From NCBI GenBank assembly GCA_001466705.2, contig LATX02000235.1:1-64000 (forward strand): 64,000 nucleotides of DNA. Direction: 5' to 3'. Made by a program: the position numbers and the translations under genes. The stretch is from Moniliophthora roreri (Eukaryota; Basidiomycota; Agaricomycetes; Agaricales; Marasmiaceae). The notes under the pieces were generated by a model, which saw only the letters and a program-made list of their open reading frames with translations, did no database searches and had not been told where the DNA came from. Positions 25,463 through 38,324 of this stretch are shown piece after piece. The number at the start of each line of letters is the position of its first letter. The first letter of the stretch is position 1.

Positions 25463-27445
25463 ATGCTCAGTAGCATCCTTTTAGGCTGCTTGTTTCTTGC
25501 AAGTGCACTAGGCGACCTACGGAGCGACCTCAACCAAGCTGGAGTTTCTGCGGTTCTGCCAGGGGATAGTGGATATGACGGGGCAGCAAAACCTTGTGCG
25601 TGATTGTAATCTCTACTTTGACGATTTTTTTTTTCTGATTTTGTTTCTTGTTCAGACAATACCCGGTTCAACCAGATTCAACCTGCAGCAATTGGATTCC
25701 CAAAGAGCGCAGAAGATGTATCGAAATTAGTGACCATTGGATCCAAGAACAATTTGCCTGTATCTGCTCGAAGCGGCGGTGTAAGCCAGGTTACTTTACA
25801 CTTGCCAGCTGATACGAGTACGTTTACAGCATAGTTACGTCGCAAATGGCCTTGGAGGAAGATCCGGTACCCTCGTTATCGACATGTCCAACATGAAAAA
25901 GATTACCGTGGACGGTTCAACACACATAGCAACCATTGAAACGGGGAATAGATTGGGAAATGTTGCATTAGGTCTGAATGATGCTGGGAGGGCGCTACCA
26001 CATGGGACATGTCTCTATGTTGGTATTGGAGGTCATATGGGTCAGCACCAGCCTCAACCCACCCATTTTGCCTTTACTCATCATGATTGCCATCACCAGC
26101 GTACGGCGGATTCGGCGTCACCTCACGCATGTGGGGGCTTACTCTTGACACTGTGCAAGCTGTCAACGCCGTTCTCCCCAATGGAACCATCATACGCGCC
26201 ACTTCCAATACATACTCTGACCTTTTTTGGGTGTGTATCGCTTCCAATTGCATTGTGAAACTCCCGTTCACAGATACAATTTCCTTAGGCATTCCGTGGC
26301 GCCGCACCCTCATTCGGTATCATCACATCCGTTGAAACGACGACATTTAGCACCCCAAGCTCGTCGCTTATTTTCTCGCATGAGTGGTTTAACCTCCAAA
26401 CGAATACTGCGGCTACTGCGTTACTCAATCTGCAGAGTTACGCCCAGAATCAGGGGTTACCCTCCGAATTTGGGGTCGAAATCGTCATTGGAAAAGCCGA
26501 TTCTCAGGGGAGACTATACTTCTCCCTGTCTGGCGGGTACTACGGTTCAAATGGACAATCAGGGCTCGGACAAATTTTGGACCCGCTCCTCCAGGCCTTG
26601 CAGCTTCCCGCATCTGATTCCGGACTGAACATCAAGAGCAATGGATCCTATATCGATAGTGTGAGGGCGTTGGCAGTGGATGATGGCGGTTTGGATACCA
26701 ATGGGTCAGATACCACTGATAACTTTTACGCAAAGTCGATTATGATTCCCGAAGGTGCTCCGTTGAGCTCCCAGGCCTGCGAGAGCTTTATGAAGTATCT
26801 AGGTGATGTTGGGCAGGGAAGCTCGTTGGTACGTTTGGCCTGTCTTTACCTTATGTGATATTAATGACGTTCACAGGACTGGTTCACGGAAATTGAGCTT
26901 TTCGGTGGTAAAAACTCGAAAATCAACTCTGTAGCTGTGGATAGCACTGCTTTTGGAAGAAGAGATTCATTATTGACGATGCAATTGTACGCCTCAGCTG
27001 GGAAAGCGAGTAGTTTTCCACAAGATGCGTTCACGTTCCTCGATGGTAGGCTGACCACATACTACTTGTACCAACTCGTTGGCTGAACAATTCGACTGTA
27101 GGCCTCGTACAAACGATGACCTCGGCCATGCCTAGTGACTGGAACTACGGTGCCTATGCCAACTATATCGATGAAAGACAGGATAACTGTATGTCTCTCC
27201 TCTGCTTACCGTTGTCGGTTCCATGGTTACTGACACCTCTTGCAGGGCAACAGCGATACTTTGGAACACATTATCAACGCCTGCAGACTCTCAAGACACA
27301 GGTTGATCCTCGGAATACTTTGGTGTTTCCGCAGAGTGTGGAGCCAGGTTCTGGATCCGGATCTGGCTCTGCGAATGGCCAGTCGTCGCAAGATCCGCCG
27401 CGAATGGATAATGGAGCGAGGGCTCTGCTGTGGAAAAGGTACTAA
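25463..27445 (+). CDS. Secreted FAD-linked oxidoreductase, AA7 (gluco/chito-oligosaccharide oxidase-like), paralogue 1
   Basis: Berberine-bridge-enzyme-like flavoenzyme expected to oxidise the reducing end of oligosaccharides, with release of H2O2 or electron transfer outside the cell. The model is 25463-25595, 25656-25780, 25830-26040, 26100-26230, 26289-26828, 26877-27045, 27102-27188 and 27246-27445; it sums to 1,596 nt (531 residues). A signal peptide (residues about 1-18) is followed by the FAD_binding_4 fold. Seen motifs are SARSGGHSYVANGLGG, whose His is the family's flavin-linking residue, and ALPHGTCLYVGIGGH, whose Cys is the second flavin link, then YGGFGVTSRMWGLTLD and GAAPSFGI. 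The C-terminal BBE segment is YGAYANYIDERQDNW...YFGTHYQRLQ. After the usual end it carries about 32 extra residues with a GSGSGSGS run and a basic tail, absent from the two paralogues. Substrate is not predictable. Confidence 0.88.
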
Positions 27446-28133
27446 TAATCCCGGGCAAGCATATGGACTGCATATTTATGAATAAAAGACTATTGGCGTG
27501 CTTTACATACAGTACTATCCAAGGAAAAGAGCGTAATACAAATTAAAGATGACCTGCTAGGGTGCTTAGTGATAATCATGAGCAGCCCGGCAAATTCGGC
27601 ATTTTTTTTACGGATGTCAACCACTATACATACCTGCCTGCACATTTCTTTCTTATAGCAGGGCCGTCACTTCACTTCAAGGCCTGTGCAAAGGTGTCTG
27701 GTACTGCGATTGCTTAACCGAATCGAGATTTCTGTGCGTGGACCATTACTTGTTGCCGTGCCAGACTTGTCGTTGACAAGCTACTTTTGCAGAGAACAGT
27801 CTTAGAAAGTCAATTATGCATGCTAGGATTTAAATTGCAAAGTTTCTCGAAAAAGGCTTGTATCACGGACCAGAAGCCCACGCTAGTCCAGACCACATTG
27901 CAATTCGTTATGGATCTACAATACGAAACCGACCTCGGGCGCGAAGCAAATGCTTGATAGACGCAAAGAGACGTGCGGAACGTATCTGAAGGCAGCGAAA
28001 TTGTCAGCTGATGTATGTACCTACGTTCATTAAACTTTTTTTTGAATCATTAACCTTCGTTCTCTTCTTACCATGACCGAATAGCACAGGCTATAAACCC
28101 TTTTATGAACGCAATGCCTTCTTCACCATCAAG
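27446..28133. promoter_or_regulatory. Intergenic region between oxidases 1 and 2, with TATA box at 28,092
   Basis: No gene is visible. The stretch holds the 3' region of the first oxidase and the promoter of the second. TATAAA at 28,092-28,097 lies 42 bp before the ATG at 28,134, a short but usual distance for fungal genes with brief leaders. Confidence 0.5.
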
Positions 28134-30042
28134 ATGCTTTTTCGTCTCCTCTGGAGCTTCCTCTCCGCAGGTGTTTTGGCGGATCTAAGGGGCGACTTGA
28201 ATGAGGCTGGAGTTGCTGCTGTTTTTCCAGGAGATAGCGGATATATTGCTGCTGCGAAAGCATGTGCGTTGACTCTTCTGTCTGTTCATCTCGGTACTGA
28301 ATCTTTGCGTACACCAGATAACACTCGATTCGACCCGAAGCCAAAAGCAGTAGCTTACCCGAAATCACCCCAGGATGTCTCTAAAGTCGTGGGGATTGCG
28401 CTCAAGAATGAATTATCAGTATCTGCTCGTAGTGGGGGGGTACGTTGGATTTAACCCAATTTTTGGCCCCCGAAGACTGACGCCTTTCTGCGTTACAGCA
28501 CAGCTATGTTGCAAATGGTCTCGCCGGCTCCCTCGTCATCGACCTGGCCAACATGAAAGGAATCACCGTCGATCCATCAACTCGTGTAGCAAAGATCGAG
28601 ACTGGGAACAGACTAGGCAACATTGCGAAAGGTTTGAACAGTGTCGGTAGGGCGCTACCGCATGGAACGTGCCCGTACGTGGGTATCGGAGGTCACTCAG
28701 GTAAGTAGACATTTCCGCTCCCGAAGACATCTCACTGACAAGTGCCAACATATGACTACAGCTTACGGCGGATTCGGTTACACCTCCCGCATGTGGGGTC
28801 TCACTCTCGATACGGTCGGAGCTATTGATGCCGTTCTCGCGAACGGTACCATCGTACGCGCCACCAACGATGCCAACCCGGACCTATTTTGGGTACGTAA
28901 ACGCTCATGCTTCACGGATCCTATCACACTGACTATCACTATCCTAATATTGTCCAGGCCTTCAGAGGCGCTGCACCTTCATATGGTATCGTCACCTCCA
29001 TTGAGGTCGTGACTTTCCCTGCTCCGAATCCATCCTATATCTTCATTTATGAATGGTTCGCGCTTCCCAATCAGGCAGCTGCCACTGCTCTCCACGCGTT
29101 CCAGACCTACGCTCAACGTTCGCCATCATCCGGTGCTTTCCCTCCTGAATTAGGCATCGAACTTGTCCTGCTCAAAGGCGAACGTAAAGGAACTGTCTAC
29201 TTTGCTTTTCAAGGCGGGCTCTACGGCAAAACCGTTGATTCCTTGAAGAACATCCTAGATCCCTTGATACAAGCCATGCACCTGCCCAAGCCCGATACAC
29301 CTCTCACCGTCAAAGGAAACGGCTCTTACATTGATACTGTTTGCGTTTTGGCAGAAGAGGATGGCGGTCTCGATATGAATGGGCCAGATACCAATGTCCA
29401 GTTTTACTCCAAATCCATAATGGTACCTGAAGGGCAGCCGTTGAGTCAACAAGGTTGGGGTGCGTATTTGGAGTATATGGGTGATGAGGGGTATGATACT
29501 GCATTGGTGTGTCGTCATCCCATCACGCAATCCTGCAGTGAAGTGTCAACTAATCATGTTCGGATGTGTAGGATTGGTTCGTCGAAATCCAACTCTTTGG
29601 AGGCAAAAACTCCAAAATCAAGGTTGTACCCGTCGATTCGACGTCCTTCAGGAGTCGGGATACCCTCATCAACATGCAGCTGTATGCCTCAAAGGGGAAA
29701 TCGCGCACATTCCCTCAGGAGGCGTTTACGTTCCTCGATGGTGAGTCATCTTTATATGTCTGCCGCCATGTGTACTGTCTTACTCGGTGCATGGTGCATG
29801 CAGGCATGGAGCAAACTATGATCTCCGCCATGCCCAAGAACTGGGACTACGGCGCGTACGCCAATTACCTGGATGAACGACAAGAGAACTGTAAGTAATA
29901 TTCCCTCATGCACTCCCCAATCTAACCGATTTGCTCAGGGCAGCAGCGATATTTCGGCTCCCACTACCAGCGCCTTCAGAAGATCAAGAAACAAGTCGAC
30001 CCACAGAACATTTTCGCATTTCCAAAAGGCGTAGAAGTTTGA
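28134..30042 (+). CDS. Secreted FAD-linked oxidoreductase, AA7 (gluco/chito-oligosaccharide oxidase-like), paralogue 2
   Basis: Same family and probable role as the neighbour upstream. Exons are 28134-28263, 28318-28439, 28499-28700, 28762-28892, 28958-29506, 29572-29740, 29804-29890 and 29939-30042; they sum to 1,494 nt (497 residues), all with GT-AG borders. A signal peptide covers about residues 1-17. The flavin-linking His is in SARSGGHSYVANGLAG and the flavin-linking Cys in ALPHGTCPYVGIGGHSAYGG. Further motifs are TSRMWGLTLDTV and FRGAAPSYGIVTS, and the BBE end is YGAYANYLDERQENW followed by RYFGSHYQRL and DPQNIFAFPKG. It looks intact. It is in tandem with paralogue 1 and all seven introns are at the same places, so local duplication is the likely origin. 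Confidence 0.92.
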
Positions 30043-30452
30043 GGTTTGAGCAGCATTGTTTTCATACACGGTACAACCTACGACGTGTGTACGCAACGAA
30101 TCAGGAATGAAATTGTATCAAATATCACCGAGGAACGAAAGAAGTTAATAGTGACAGAACAATCGAGATAAAATAGAAGCGCATAAGTCAATGTAACAAG
30201 GGGCAGCAGCAGTGGTCTCACAAAAAAAAAAAAATCGCAGGGCAAGCAAAGGCAAGGTCGGATTACGTAAGTCGGTAGAGAACGCCAGCGCCGACAGTCA
30301 GGGTACAGTAGAAAGCAGGTGAGTTGCGAGAAGATGGGAGGAAGGAGAAAGGAAGAGTTGGTAGGTAGATGGGCACCAAGAAAGTCTTCGTTGGCAAGTA
30401 TGCTGGCCTCCCCATGCCTTTCGTCTTCTTCCGGGCTTTTGATTTTCGTTCT
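30043..30452. other. Convergent intergenic region
   Basis: The second oxidase (plus strand) and the PWWP gene (minus strand) converge here. An A-run lies at about 30,223-30,235. No gene, tRNA or clear terminator was seen. Confidence 0.5.
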
Positions 30453-32467
30453 TCATGCGTCGGCCTCTGACATTGTCACATCCGCAAGGGCAGACATATC
30501 ACCAGCTTCGATGCCGTTCGTCATGGGAACATCCTTGTCTTCTGTGTTTGCGTTTGTGTTCGTGGGAGCTGGGTCAGCATCGCCATCTGCGTCTGCTGTG
30601 TCGCCGTTTGTTGTGTGGGCTGCTGTGAGTGGGAAAATGGTCAGTTACAGCGCATGAAAGTGAAAGGGTGGAACGGAAGAAGCCGGTACGATTGCCTCAG
30701 GACAGTACTGCCATGCGGTGAAAACACCGAGAATCAAGGAGATGTGATACCGGGAGGCGACAATACAAAGGAGCCATTGGCAAAGAGAACAGTGGCGACA
30801 GCTGATGAAATGTTCGAAGCGCTCCCCGCGGAAAAGTACAACACGATAGCATCAATAAACGTTGAAAGAATGAGGTAGTGACATGATGGATATAGCAAGA
30901 GAAACAGCAATAAATAAAGTATCCAAGAAGAGAGGCAACATGCAGCGAGATGATACAGGAAAGCAAGGATCAGAAGCAAGATAAACATGATAGCATAGGA
31001 AAGGAAGTGCATAGTAAAGGAGACCAAACGACAAATCAAACTTGACGAGGACGTTTCAACCACTCACCACCATTGGCATCAACGCCGTTCACACCATTCT
31101 CCTTCTCCTTTCCCTCTTTGCTACCGAGAATCGAATGCCACTTGTCGACGAGTACTTTGGCTCTCTCTCGGAATCTGAATTCATCCTCACGGGGAATCGG
31201 ACTCTTGTTGGTGTCCAAAGCGGCGATGTGACGCATGACTTTTCCAATCTTTGAGAACTAGATAAATGTTTGCCCGTTAGCGAAATAGAAGATGCATATC
31301 GACGCGAAGACGTACTGAGAGTTGATGGACAGTCATTTGTTCGTATGTCTCTATCTGGGTGAATAATTCGTTCATTGCGGGCATATCCTATTGATGAGTC
31401 AGAAGGCTGAGCACGGGAATCGGACAAGAGGCATAGTTTACAGTTTCTTTGGGAGGGCCCTTATTGCTGAGGAAGGTCTTTTGCAGCCTGTGTCTCCACT
31501 CGCGGACCTTATTGGCCTCAGGATCTGATGAACTGATATCAGCTCGGCGGCGAAAGTCGGAGAAATAGAAAACGTACCATTAGACGACTCTTCGCCCTCG
31601 CCCTTCTTCGCTTTCTTCGCTGGTGGAGAACCAGCCTTCTTGCTGGTGCCAGCAGCGTCGGCGCCATCAGCACCGACTTCATCTTCACTCTCGACCATAG
31701 CCTTGTTCTTCGAGCTGGCACTCTTCTTGCCTCCCTTGGGTGCCTTCTTCGAGCCAGCAGCGCTCGCGCTCTCTCCCTTCTTTTTGCCGCCCTTTGGACC
31801 CACAGAGGCTGAGGCAGAGTCTTCTCGCTTTCGCTTTTTGACAGCACCTGAAGCTGAAGCGGCGCTCTTTTTCCTCTTCTTGCCCTTAGACCCGTCTTCG
31901 TCCCCAGAAGCCAGCTCATCTACTTCCCCAGCACCTGTCTCTTCTTCCTCATCATCGTCCGCTGCTGCGTCAGCCATTTCAGCCGCACGGGTTTCCTCCC
32001 ACTTGGTTGGGTCCATCGCAATGCGGTACCCCGTCAAGAGATCGCCAGACTTTTTGTACGGCTCATTGATGTAGGCCTCAATTTCATGCTTCTGGAGTCT
32101 AGAAATATCCTTTGGTGGGAGCCATGCGCTGAGAGGTAAAAAAAAATCAAAACGTCAGCATTTCCCCTTGCAGGGCATGTGTACCTATGACTCACTAGTC
32201 ACCCGTAGGGAAGAACTGAACGCAGTAAAACGTTGTTTTCTTGTTTGAAGGTCTTTCACGCAGTACTGAGGGAGGTGCAGTGTCTGGTTCAACGACCTAT
32301 ACCATAGCACAAGATCAGTTGATTCGCCACAAACGAACATGGACGCGTTGAAAACTCACCTGACCAGGCCATGGTGGAAAGCCTCGAACCTTTCCTAGCA
32401 CTATATCCTTGACCGAGTACGACGCCGCGACTGTCTCTTTCTTGCCGCCCTTTTTGCTTGAAGCCAT
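30453..32467 (-). CDS. PWWP-domain chromatin protein with TFIIS-N/IBD-like domain
   Basis: Likely a nuclear reader of methylated histone (PWWP domains bind H3K36 methylation) of the LEDGF/HDGF-related or Pdp3-like type. Exons in coding order are 32467-32360, 32296-32196, 32128-31578, 31524-31442, 31387-31316, 31257-31068 and 30622-30453, in total 1,275 nt (424 residues). The PWWP domain spans about residues 19-95: VLGKVRGFPPWPGQ, then FYCVQFFPTGDYAWLPPKDI. A long acidic and lysine-rich disordered part (about 115-250) contains NLS-like KKRKR. A helical segment from about 254 (NKVREWRHRLQKTFL...FSKIGKVMRHIAAL) matches the TFIIS N-terminal/IBD pattern. The last intron would be 445 bp, unusually long here. 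If it is retained, translation stops at 31,036 after GEWLKRPRQV, giving 378 residues. The frame, and the acidic NG-rich composition on both sides, favour the spliced form, but both ends remain possible. Confidence 0.82.
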
Positions 32468-35400
32468 AGCCAATATTAAATTCTACAAGTTTTCTGGGGT
32501 TTCCAATACTCTTGATACGCGTTTAAAGGAGGGAATATTGAGGAAGTTTGATGATGAAGGTGATGGTGGCTCGGGATGAAGGAGCAAACGAGGGCCTCCC
32601 AATCCGACGTTTGTTTAGAACGGCAAGGACAGACGGGAATGATTTGGCTCATAAGCGGCAAAACAAGTGAAAACTGAACCACGAGGTGTCACGCCATGTC
32701 ACGTCAGCTGACACCCGTGGACTGGTCCATGACGTAGTCCTTTGTTACATCATCATCATCATGAATTTTTGACGCAAGACTCGGCTGGGAGTCGAATAGT
32801 ATACCGTATTATTATCTGCGTACGCTGGGCTCCGGAATGTCAAGTATAGGAAGGGAAGGTGTGTCTCTGAGTAGTGCGAAAATCCTGAAGAAGTAAACCG
32901 TTGATGTTCGAGCACTAGGGACACATCAGGACTGGTCACTGACCGCGAAGAATCCTACGACACTCCTGCGACTTTGGTTGCATAAAGCTGAGAAGGGAAA
33001 CATGTAATTTGGGTTTTTCAGGAAGATATAACGACGAAGGGATTAGAATGTTGGTAGAATGTCAGAAGGTAATGGGGAGGAAGGCATCGGCATCGTCGAG
33101 CTTGGGAGAAAGATCTACTTCAAGGCTATTCTTATCACGAGAGTGAGACTCCAGCCTTCATACACTGGATGCCTTCCTGGTGCCTTCCTGTTAGAATCTA
33201 CTGAATCAAAGCGAGCGGGGGATATAATAGACGCAATACATGGGTCGGTAGCTTACACACAGTACGTACGCTCTTCTATTCGTCTGGTTCTGGAACAGTC
33301 GAAAATTTGGGAGGTCTATATCACAAGTGTTTCTGATGGTCATGCAGGGGATCCCGGGAAGAGTTAAGAATGAAGACCACCAATTTAAGAGTCCAGTCTG
33401 ATTTGAGAGGTTCTTTTTCGACTTGATGGGAGATCGGAACGAAGGAATTAGAAAGGAAACCAAAAGCTAGATGCAATGTACCCAGGCAAAGGCGAAGGCG
33501 GTGAAGGCGGTTCCCATGTGCTTCCATTCACTAACGACACACCGTGAGACTACAGGTACGACAGTTGGAATAATCGGACAAAAAGTAATCAACTGATAGG
33601 CGACCAACACCCATCGCTGTTTGTGGCAAGTACTGTCCCTACGTGAGGTACGAGCTAGACGTGAGCTAGACTCATTTCTATATGCCTTGACGCACAGAAT
33701 AATGACGAGCCTTCAATGAATCTTTTGATGTCGATGGTGGTCTGGAGCATCTGCCGAGCCGGAACTTGGAGATTCAGTAGCCTGGCTTGGGCGTGACATC
33801 GCAGGCCGTACTTCGTGAGGCGTCATGGAGATTGGATCAAGTTGGATACCATTGAGGGTTAACAAGAAAGCGTAAATCCATTTCTTTGGGCCGCATGAAC
33901 CATCAACGTCTGCATAGGTACATAGAAATATCCAAGAAGTATCTGCGAGAAGTATCACATGAGAAGCGACAATTAATAGAAGGAAAAGGAAGTCATACGT
34001 GACGACGAGGATGTTAATACGAAGCTCAGAATTAGACGCAATTGGCTAATCGGTTTCTTGTAGGCGGAGACCCGACACGATCCGTTTCTGTGGGCATCAG
34101 ATTCCATTGCGAGACGGTGGTAGATCTGGGGGCTCGTGAAATACAACTAGAAGTTAAACTCAAGTTAAACCTAACTACCATAAGTAGCAAAAACTTATCA
34201 GCATAAATGAAGAGTCAACGAAAAAAAACCGCACTTATGATTTAACTTGGAAAGACGAATAAAAAAGTCCGTTGACTCGGGTCTAGACAATTCGAGCGAT
34301 GACCTTTGGTAACCCGGTTGGTCATGGTTAAACGGCGCTTTTCTTGACGTTGTCAGAGTCCAACATGCTGTGGGGTTATCCATGACAGCGATGCATCAAG
34401 AATATAGATCGGGTCCCATGAGTGACACAAGTTGTGATCATATCGGCGACGAAGAACTAAGGAAGTCGTCCTTAACGACGACAAGGAGGTATTGCGGAGA
34501 TGAGATCCCGTTGAAGAAACGAAAAAGTTCCATTCCATCGAGTTGAAGGCATTCTAGATGCATGAGATAGTGCCTTCTACTGAACCCGACGTAATTGACC
34601 AACCAGTTTCCCGGGTACTGATGCTCATCATTGCTTAGACACCATCGTGATGTAGCGGCATAAAGAAGACCAGATGTCGACTTCTAGTAGTGGTGTTCGG
34701 GAACTCCTGTGAGGTTTGATACGAACGAATATGCCATCTGGGGATCATACCTACCGGTGCTACCTTTTCATAGAAATCGAACTTGAAATGCAAATGACGA
34801 GCTTTATCTGACACAGAGAAGCGCAAAGTACGAAGAGGGCCTTCTTGGACTAAGCCTGAGGGAGAGTGGCGTCGTATCAGTATCGGCTGCGAATAAGGAA
34901 TAGAAAGAACTACTGGACGAGAGCACTACTGCGATGAGATACCATTGAAGGTAATCAACAAGACAGAGCAAAGATTTAATTGGCTGAGAAACTTCTGGGC
35001 GCTACAGAGCTATATAGCGATTGGCTGGGCCAACTCTCCAATCACGGGACTCCGTCGAGCCCGTGCGCCCACTATTGAAACCTGAAACTGGAATGAAAAC
35101 GGCGAGTTAGTGCGTGCAATCTGGGGGACATGAGATACGATATGACATTGAGGAGGCTCTATAATTTCTGAGGACGACATTCAGTTTCTTTGTGTTAGTC
35201 ATAGGACCTATTTTGAGGAGAAACGGAGTTAGCATATGAAAAGTCAAAGCGGCAAATACTTATGAATACATACCTTGGGGCTATTAATCAATTCGTGAGA
35301 GGTTACTATTGTGTCCGACGCGCGGAATTCAGCTGGTAGAGTCTAGAGCTAATGATATGGACGCCGTTTAGGGCCAATAATACTAGCTGAAACGCTAACT

Positions 35401-36800
35401 TTGAAGGTGACTCGGTTCAATGTCTAAAAGTAGCGATGTAAGGGACAAGTCGTCGATCAATATCTGTTCCACATGATAACTCGGAATGCAGAATATCACC
35501 AATAAATTCACTAACCTCGTCCAGAATTTCTCGTACTAGCCCAAGTCTTGACATTCCACGATATTGAACTCTGACCGCATAGAAACCATCATCGAATGAA
35601 ACTAAGATCAATGACTCTTAGCTTGTATCATGCAGGATTGGGTTTTAAGGTTCGATATTACTAACGTTAGATTTCTGTGGAACGACTTCCGGATAAATTT
35701 CCAGCCGCACCAAGTTCCACTGCAAATAGACGACTATTCAACCGACTGGGACGGGTGGCGTAGTATCTTTTGAGCTCCAAATTTTTCACCGTCACATTTT
35801 CACGTGAAGGTAGGTAGAATAAAGTATGAGCGAACCGAAAAACGAGGATCGTGGTTCGGAGGGGGGAAGTCCGGGTGTTAATCAGCAGAATGCTAGTCAG
35901 GCCAATATGGTATGAGCAATGGAGGATGCAAAGCATGGATACCAACGTACAGTGGGCGCATGCTGGGCAGTCGCTTTTACGGACTAGTCGGAGCAAATAG
36001 CACCAAAATAGTGACTCTGACTTCAGAAATGAATCGGACAAGAACATGGCGGTGGCGTAAAGAGAAATCCTTGGTGCACTGCCACAGATGACATGCATCT
36101 CATCACGCCAGCGTTCCCACGGGTCGCTTGCCTCGCTCCTTCCATGAGACCCCAAACCATCCAGTTGAAGCTCTCCGACTCGGAATAGTCGTCTCAGTCC
36201 TCGATCCAACTTCCTCAACTTGGATGTAGAATGCGTTTTATACCTGAGCATTCGGAACCACCAGGTTCGTTCTACTTGTCGAAGGCTCCCTCATTAGAAT
36301 TTAGAACGTCCCTGAGATGTCTTCAATTGATTCTCGGTTTAACATAAGCAGCACTCCAAAATGTTCAATTCCATGTTTATTTTCTGGCGGGCCCGTTTAA
36401 GCCGACTTGTGCCTTTCTCAACCTCCTTAACTACTGCGATATTGAAGCTGGCTCTCTTACTATCCCAGCACTTGCTTCCTGGCGGCCATGGCAGAGAAGT
36501 CTCGTCCCTATCATATTCTGACCAGCGTCGTGCATCTACTCGGTAGGTTTCCAAACTTCTCGGCTGTACAAACACGATACTGAGCAAGGGCCAAGGTATT
36601 TCGGTGCTGTCATATCTAATTTCACGGCGTACACCTTCTTTCAGACAAAAAGAAGAATGGAAAGACTGGGCATGGGGGAGAATCTGCATGCTGCTGGTTC
36701 TAATTGATATGTAGGGTCCACGCTTTCCTTTGCTTCTCTATCGTTAACGCACTCGACTTTACAGATGGTTTTTCCTACTCGTTTGTCAGTCTCGACATGA
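32468..36800. other. Gene-poor stretch with short unassigned open frames
   Basis: Composition is normal for the gene region, yet no frame shows a domain I recognise. The longest open frame is on the minus strand (35,667-36,251, 194 codons) and does not look like a known family. Similar phrases occur on the plus strand near 33,830-33,880, 34,495-34,530 and 34,935-34,980 (for example gataccattga(a/g)ggt), suggesting two or three decayed copies of one segment. The start of the membrane-protein gene at about 36,800 may lie further upstream within this stretch. The first 200 bp act as the promoter of the PWWP gene. Confidence 0.4.
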
Positions 36801-36807
36801 CCTAGAC

Positions 36808-38047
36808 TTGCCCTATACTAAGCTATATTTTCCAGCTGCTATCTTACTGCTCGGAGTGGGAGCAACGTGGGATCCGGACGTCTGTGAGGCTGTGATTGTC
36901 ACCTGTATATTCTTTCAAGGAAGCAGTAAGGTGCGCCTATCGCGCTATTCATACTCGAAAGCCCTTATTAATATGCCTCACAGGTGCTTATAGCTGCTTA
37001 CCTAGTCGAAAAGGTGAGTGTTCCCAACTCAGCATACCGTCCTAGTTGCTAATCATGGGCCAACAGATGTACATCGTCTGGACTAAAGCCCCTCGGAAGC
37101 CTCGTCTGAGGAGCAAAACATACCAAGTCGGCAGCTTGCTAATAATTGGATACATCGCTGTGAATATTCTCGCTTTCCTTGGCCGCAAAAGCTCAATCCG
37201 GTCGGACGGAGAGTGTGTCCTCGCTTATAAGCCTTATACGTCAGTACGCCGTCTTTCTTGGACCCGTCATTACTGACGTATAGAAACTAGAACAATCATT
37301 CTGATGGCCTACGAAGGTTTCCAGGATTTGTCCTACACCTTCATGTTCATCTGGCCATTGAGACGGTCGTATGTAATAAGCCCGAGGCTTCGAGAGATTG
37401 CGAGGAGGTCATTGTAGTATGTGCTTTCTCAAGGTGCTAAAAAGGAATGGTGTACTTACAATTTAACGGTGACAGCGGTGCACTAGGCGGTCTCGCAATT
37501 TCGCTTGTGAGTGATGCGGAGCCGCATCCGTTGAAATATTCATACTAATCTCACTTCTTTCACAACAGGCAACTGCTGTTGTGGTTATGAAAGTGGGCAA
37601 CAGCGGAGTAGGTTGGATATGCATGAACGCCTGCATGATTGACGTGAGTCACATTCATAGCAGGAGGCCATGACGCTTATAAAATTTTAGGCTACACTCA
37701 ACGCGTTACTCCTTTATTGGGTCGGCTCCGGCGTATCATCCGATTCAGAGAAACAATTTTCATTGCCCGAGATTCCGGTTACCACGAAGGCCACGACAGC
37801 TATAACGAGTACAATTCGCTTCATGGGACCAACGTATTCTAACCAGACAGCTTCAACGGCCAGTCAAGTCGACCCAGAGAAAGGGTATACTGCCGCTGTC
37901 GCTGTCCCAGATCTGACTCGCCAAGTAAGTACCGTTCTGCCGTCTTCTCGCTCGGTCACTGACTCCGTGCTCCGTGTTCCGCAGCCACAGAACCTTGACC
38001 ATAAAGGTGCAGAGCGGGCCTATCGCTCCCGTCGCCACTCTTTATAG
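36808..38047 (+). CDS. Multi-pass (7TM-like) integral membrane protein, 5' end unresolved
   Basis: A basidiomycete family of hypothetical membrane proteins with seven-helix topology; no function is established. Exons can be joined from about 36,830 (AILLLGVGATWDPDVCEAVIV), a 30-nt exon at 36,984-37,013 (VLIAAYLVEK), 37,069 onward (MYIVWTKAPRKPRLR, then LLIIGYIAVNILAFLG), and further short exons encoding FMFIWPLRRSYVISP, LREIARRSL, ALGGLAISLATAVVVMKVG and GWICMNACMIDATLNALLLYW. A hydrophilic C-terminal tail of about 90 residues follows and ends RSRRHSL at 38,047. About five membrane segments are visible; one or two more and the start codon should lie upstream of 36,830 but could not be assigned. 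The given start is the limit of the open frame, not a start codon. Good GT-AG signals throughout suggest a live gene. Confidence 0.6.
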
Positions 38048-38324
38048 CATCCGATTTCACTCATTTATTTATTGCTCACTTGCGCCTTTACTTCGTGACT
38101 GTACCAATGGTTCGGGTTTTCGTTGCTGTTCTTTGTGTAGTTTTCTTGGACAGTGTCTATCTTTCGCTCCTCTAGTTCCACGTAGTTCGGACGTTTGTCT
38201 TCTTGTGTACAACATAACAAGGACTGTGGGTACTTCCGTTAGAGCTGTGTTATGCCAGAAAAGGAATGGCTTATCGCAAGGATGCCAAGAACGAAAGCAA
38301 AAGAAGCCAGGCTTCTCAAATAAG

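Noticed and set aside
25306..25671. 121-codon minus-strand frame over the start of the first oxidase
   Set aside because: It is antisense to the signal-peptide exon of a well-supported gene.
31640..32074. 144-codon frame on the plus strand, rich in Ser and Ala
   Set aside because: It is the antisense of the low-complexity acidic part of the PWWP gene.
35667..36251. 194-codon frame on the minus strand
   Set aside because: No domain, no continuation by splicing into a larger protein, and uneven composition; kept only as an unassigned frame in the gene-poor stretch.
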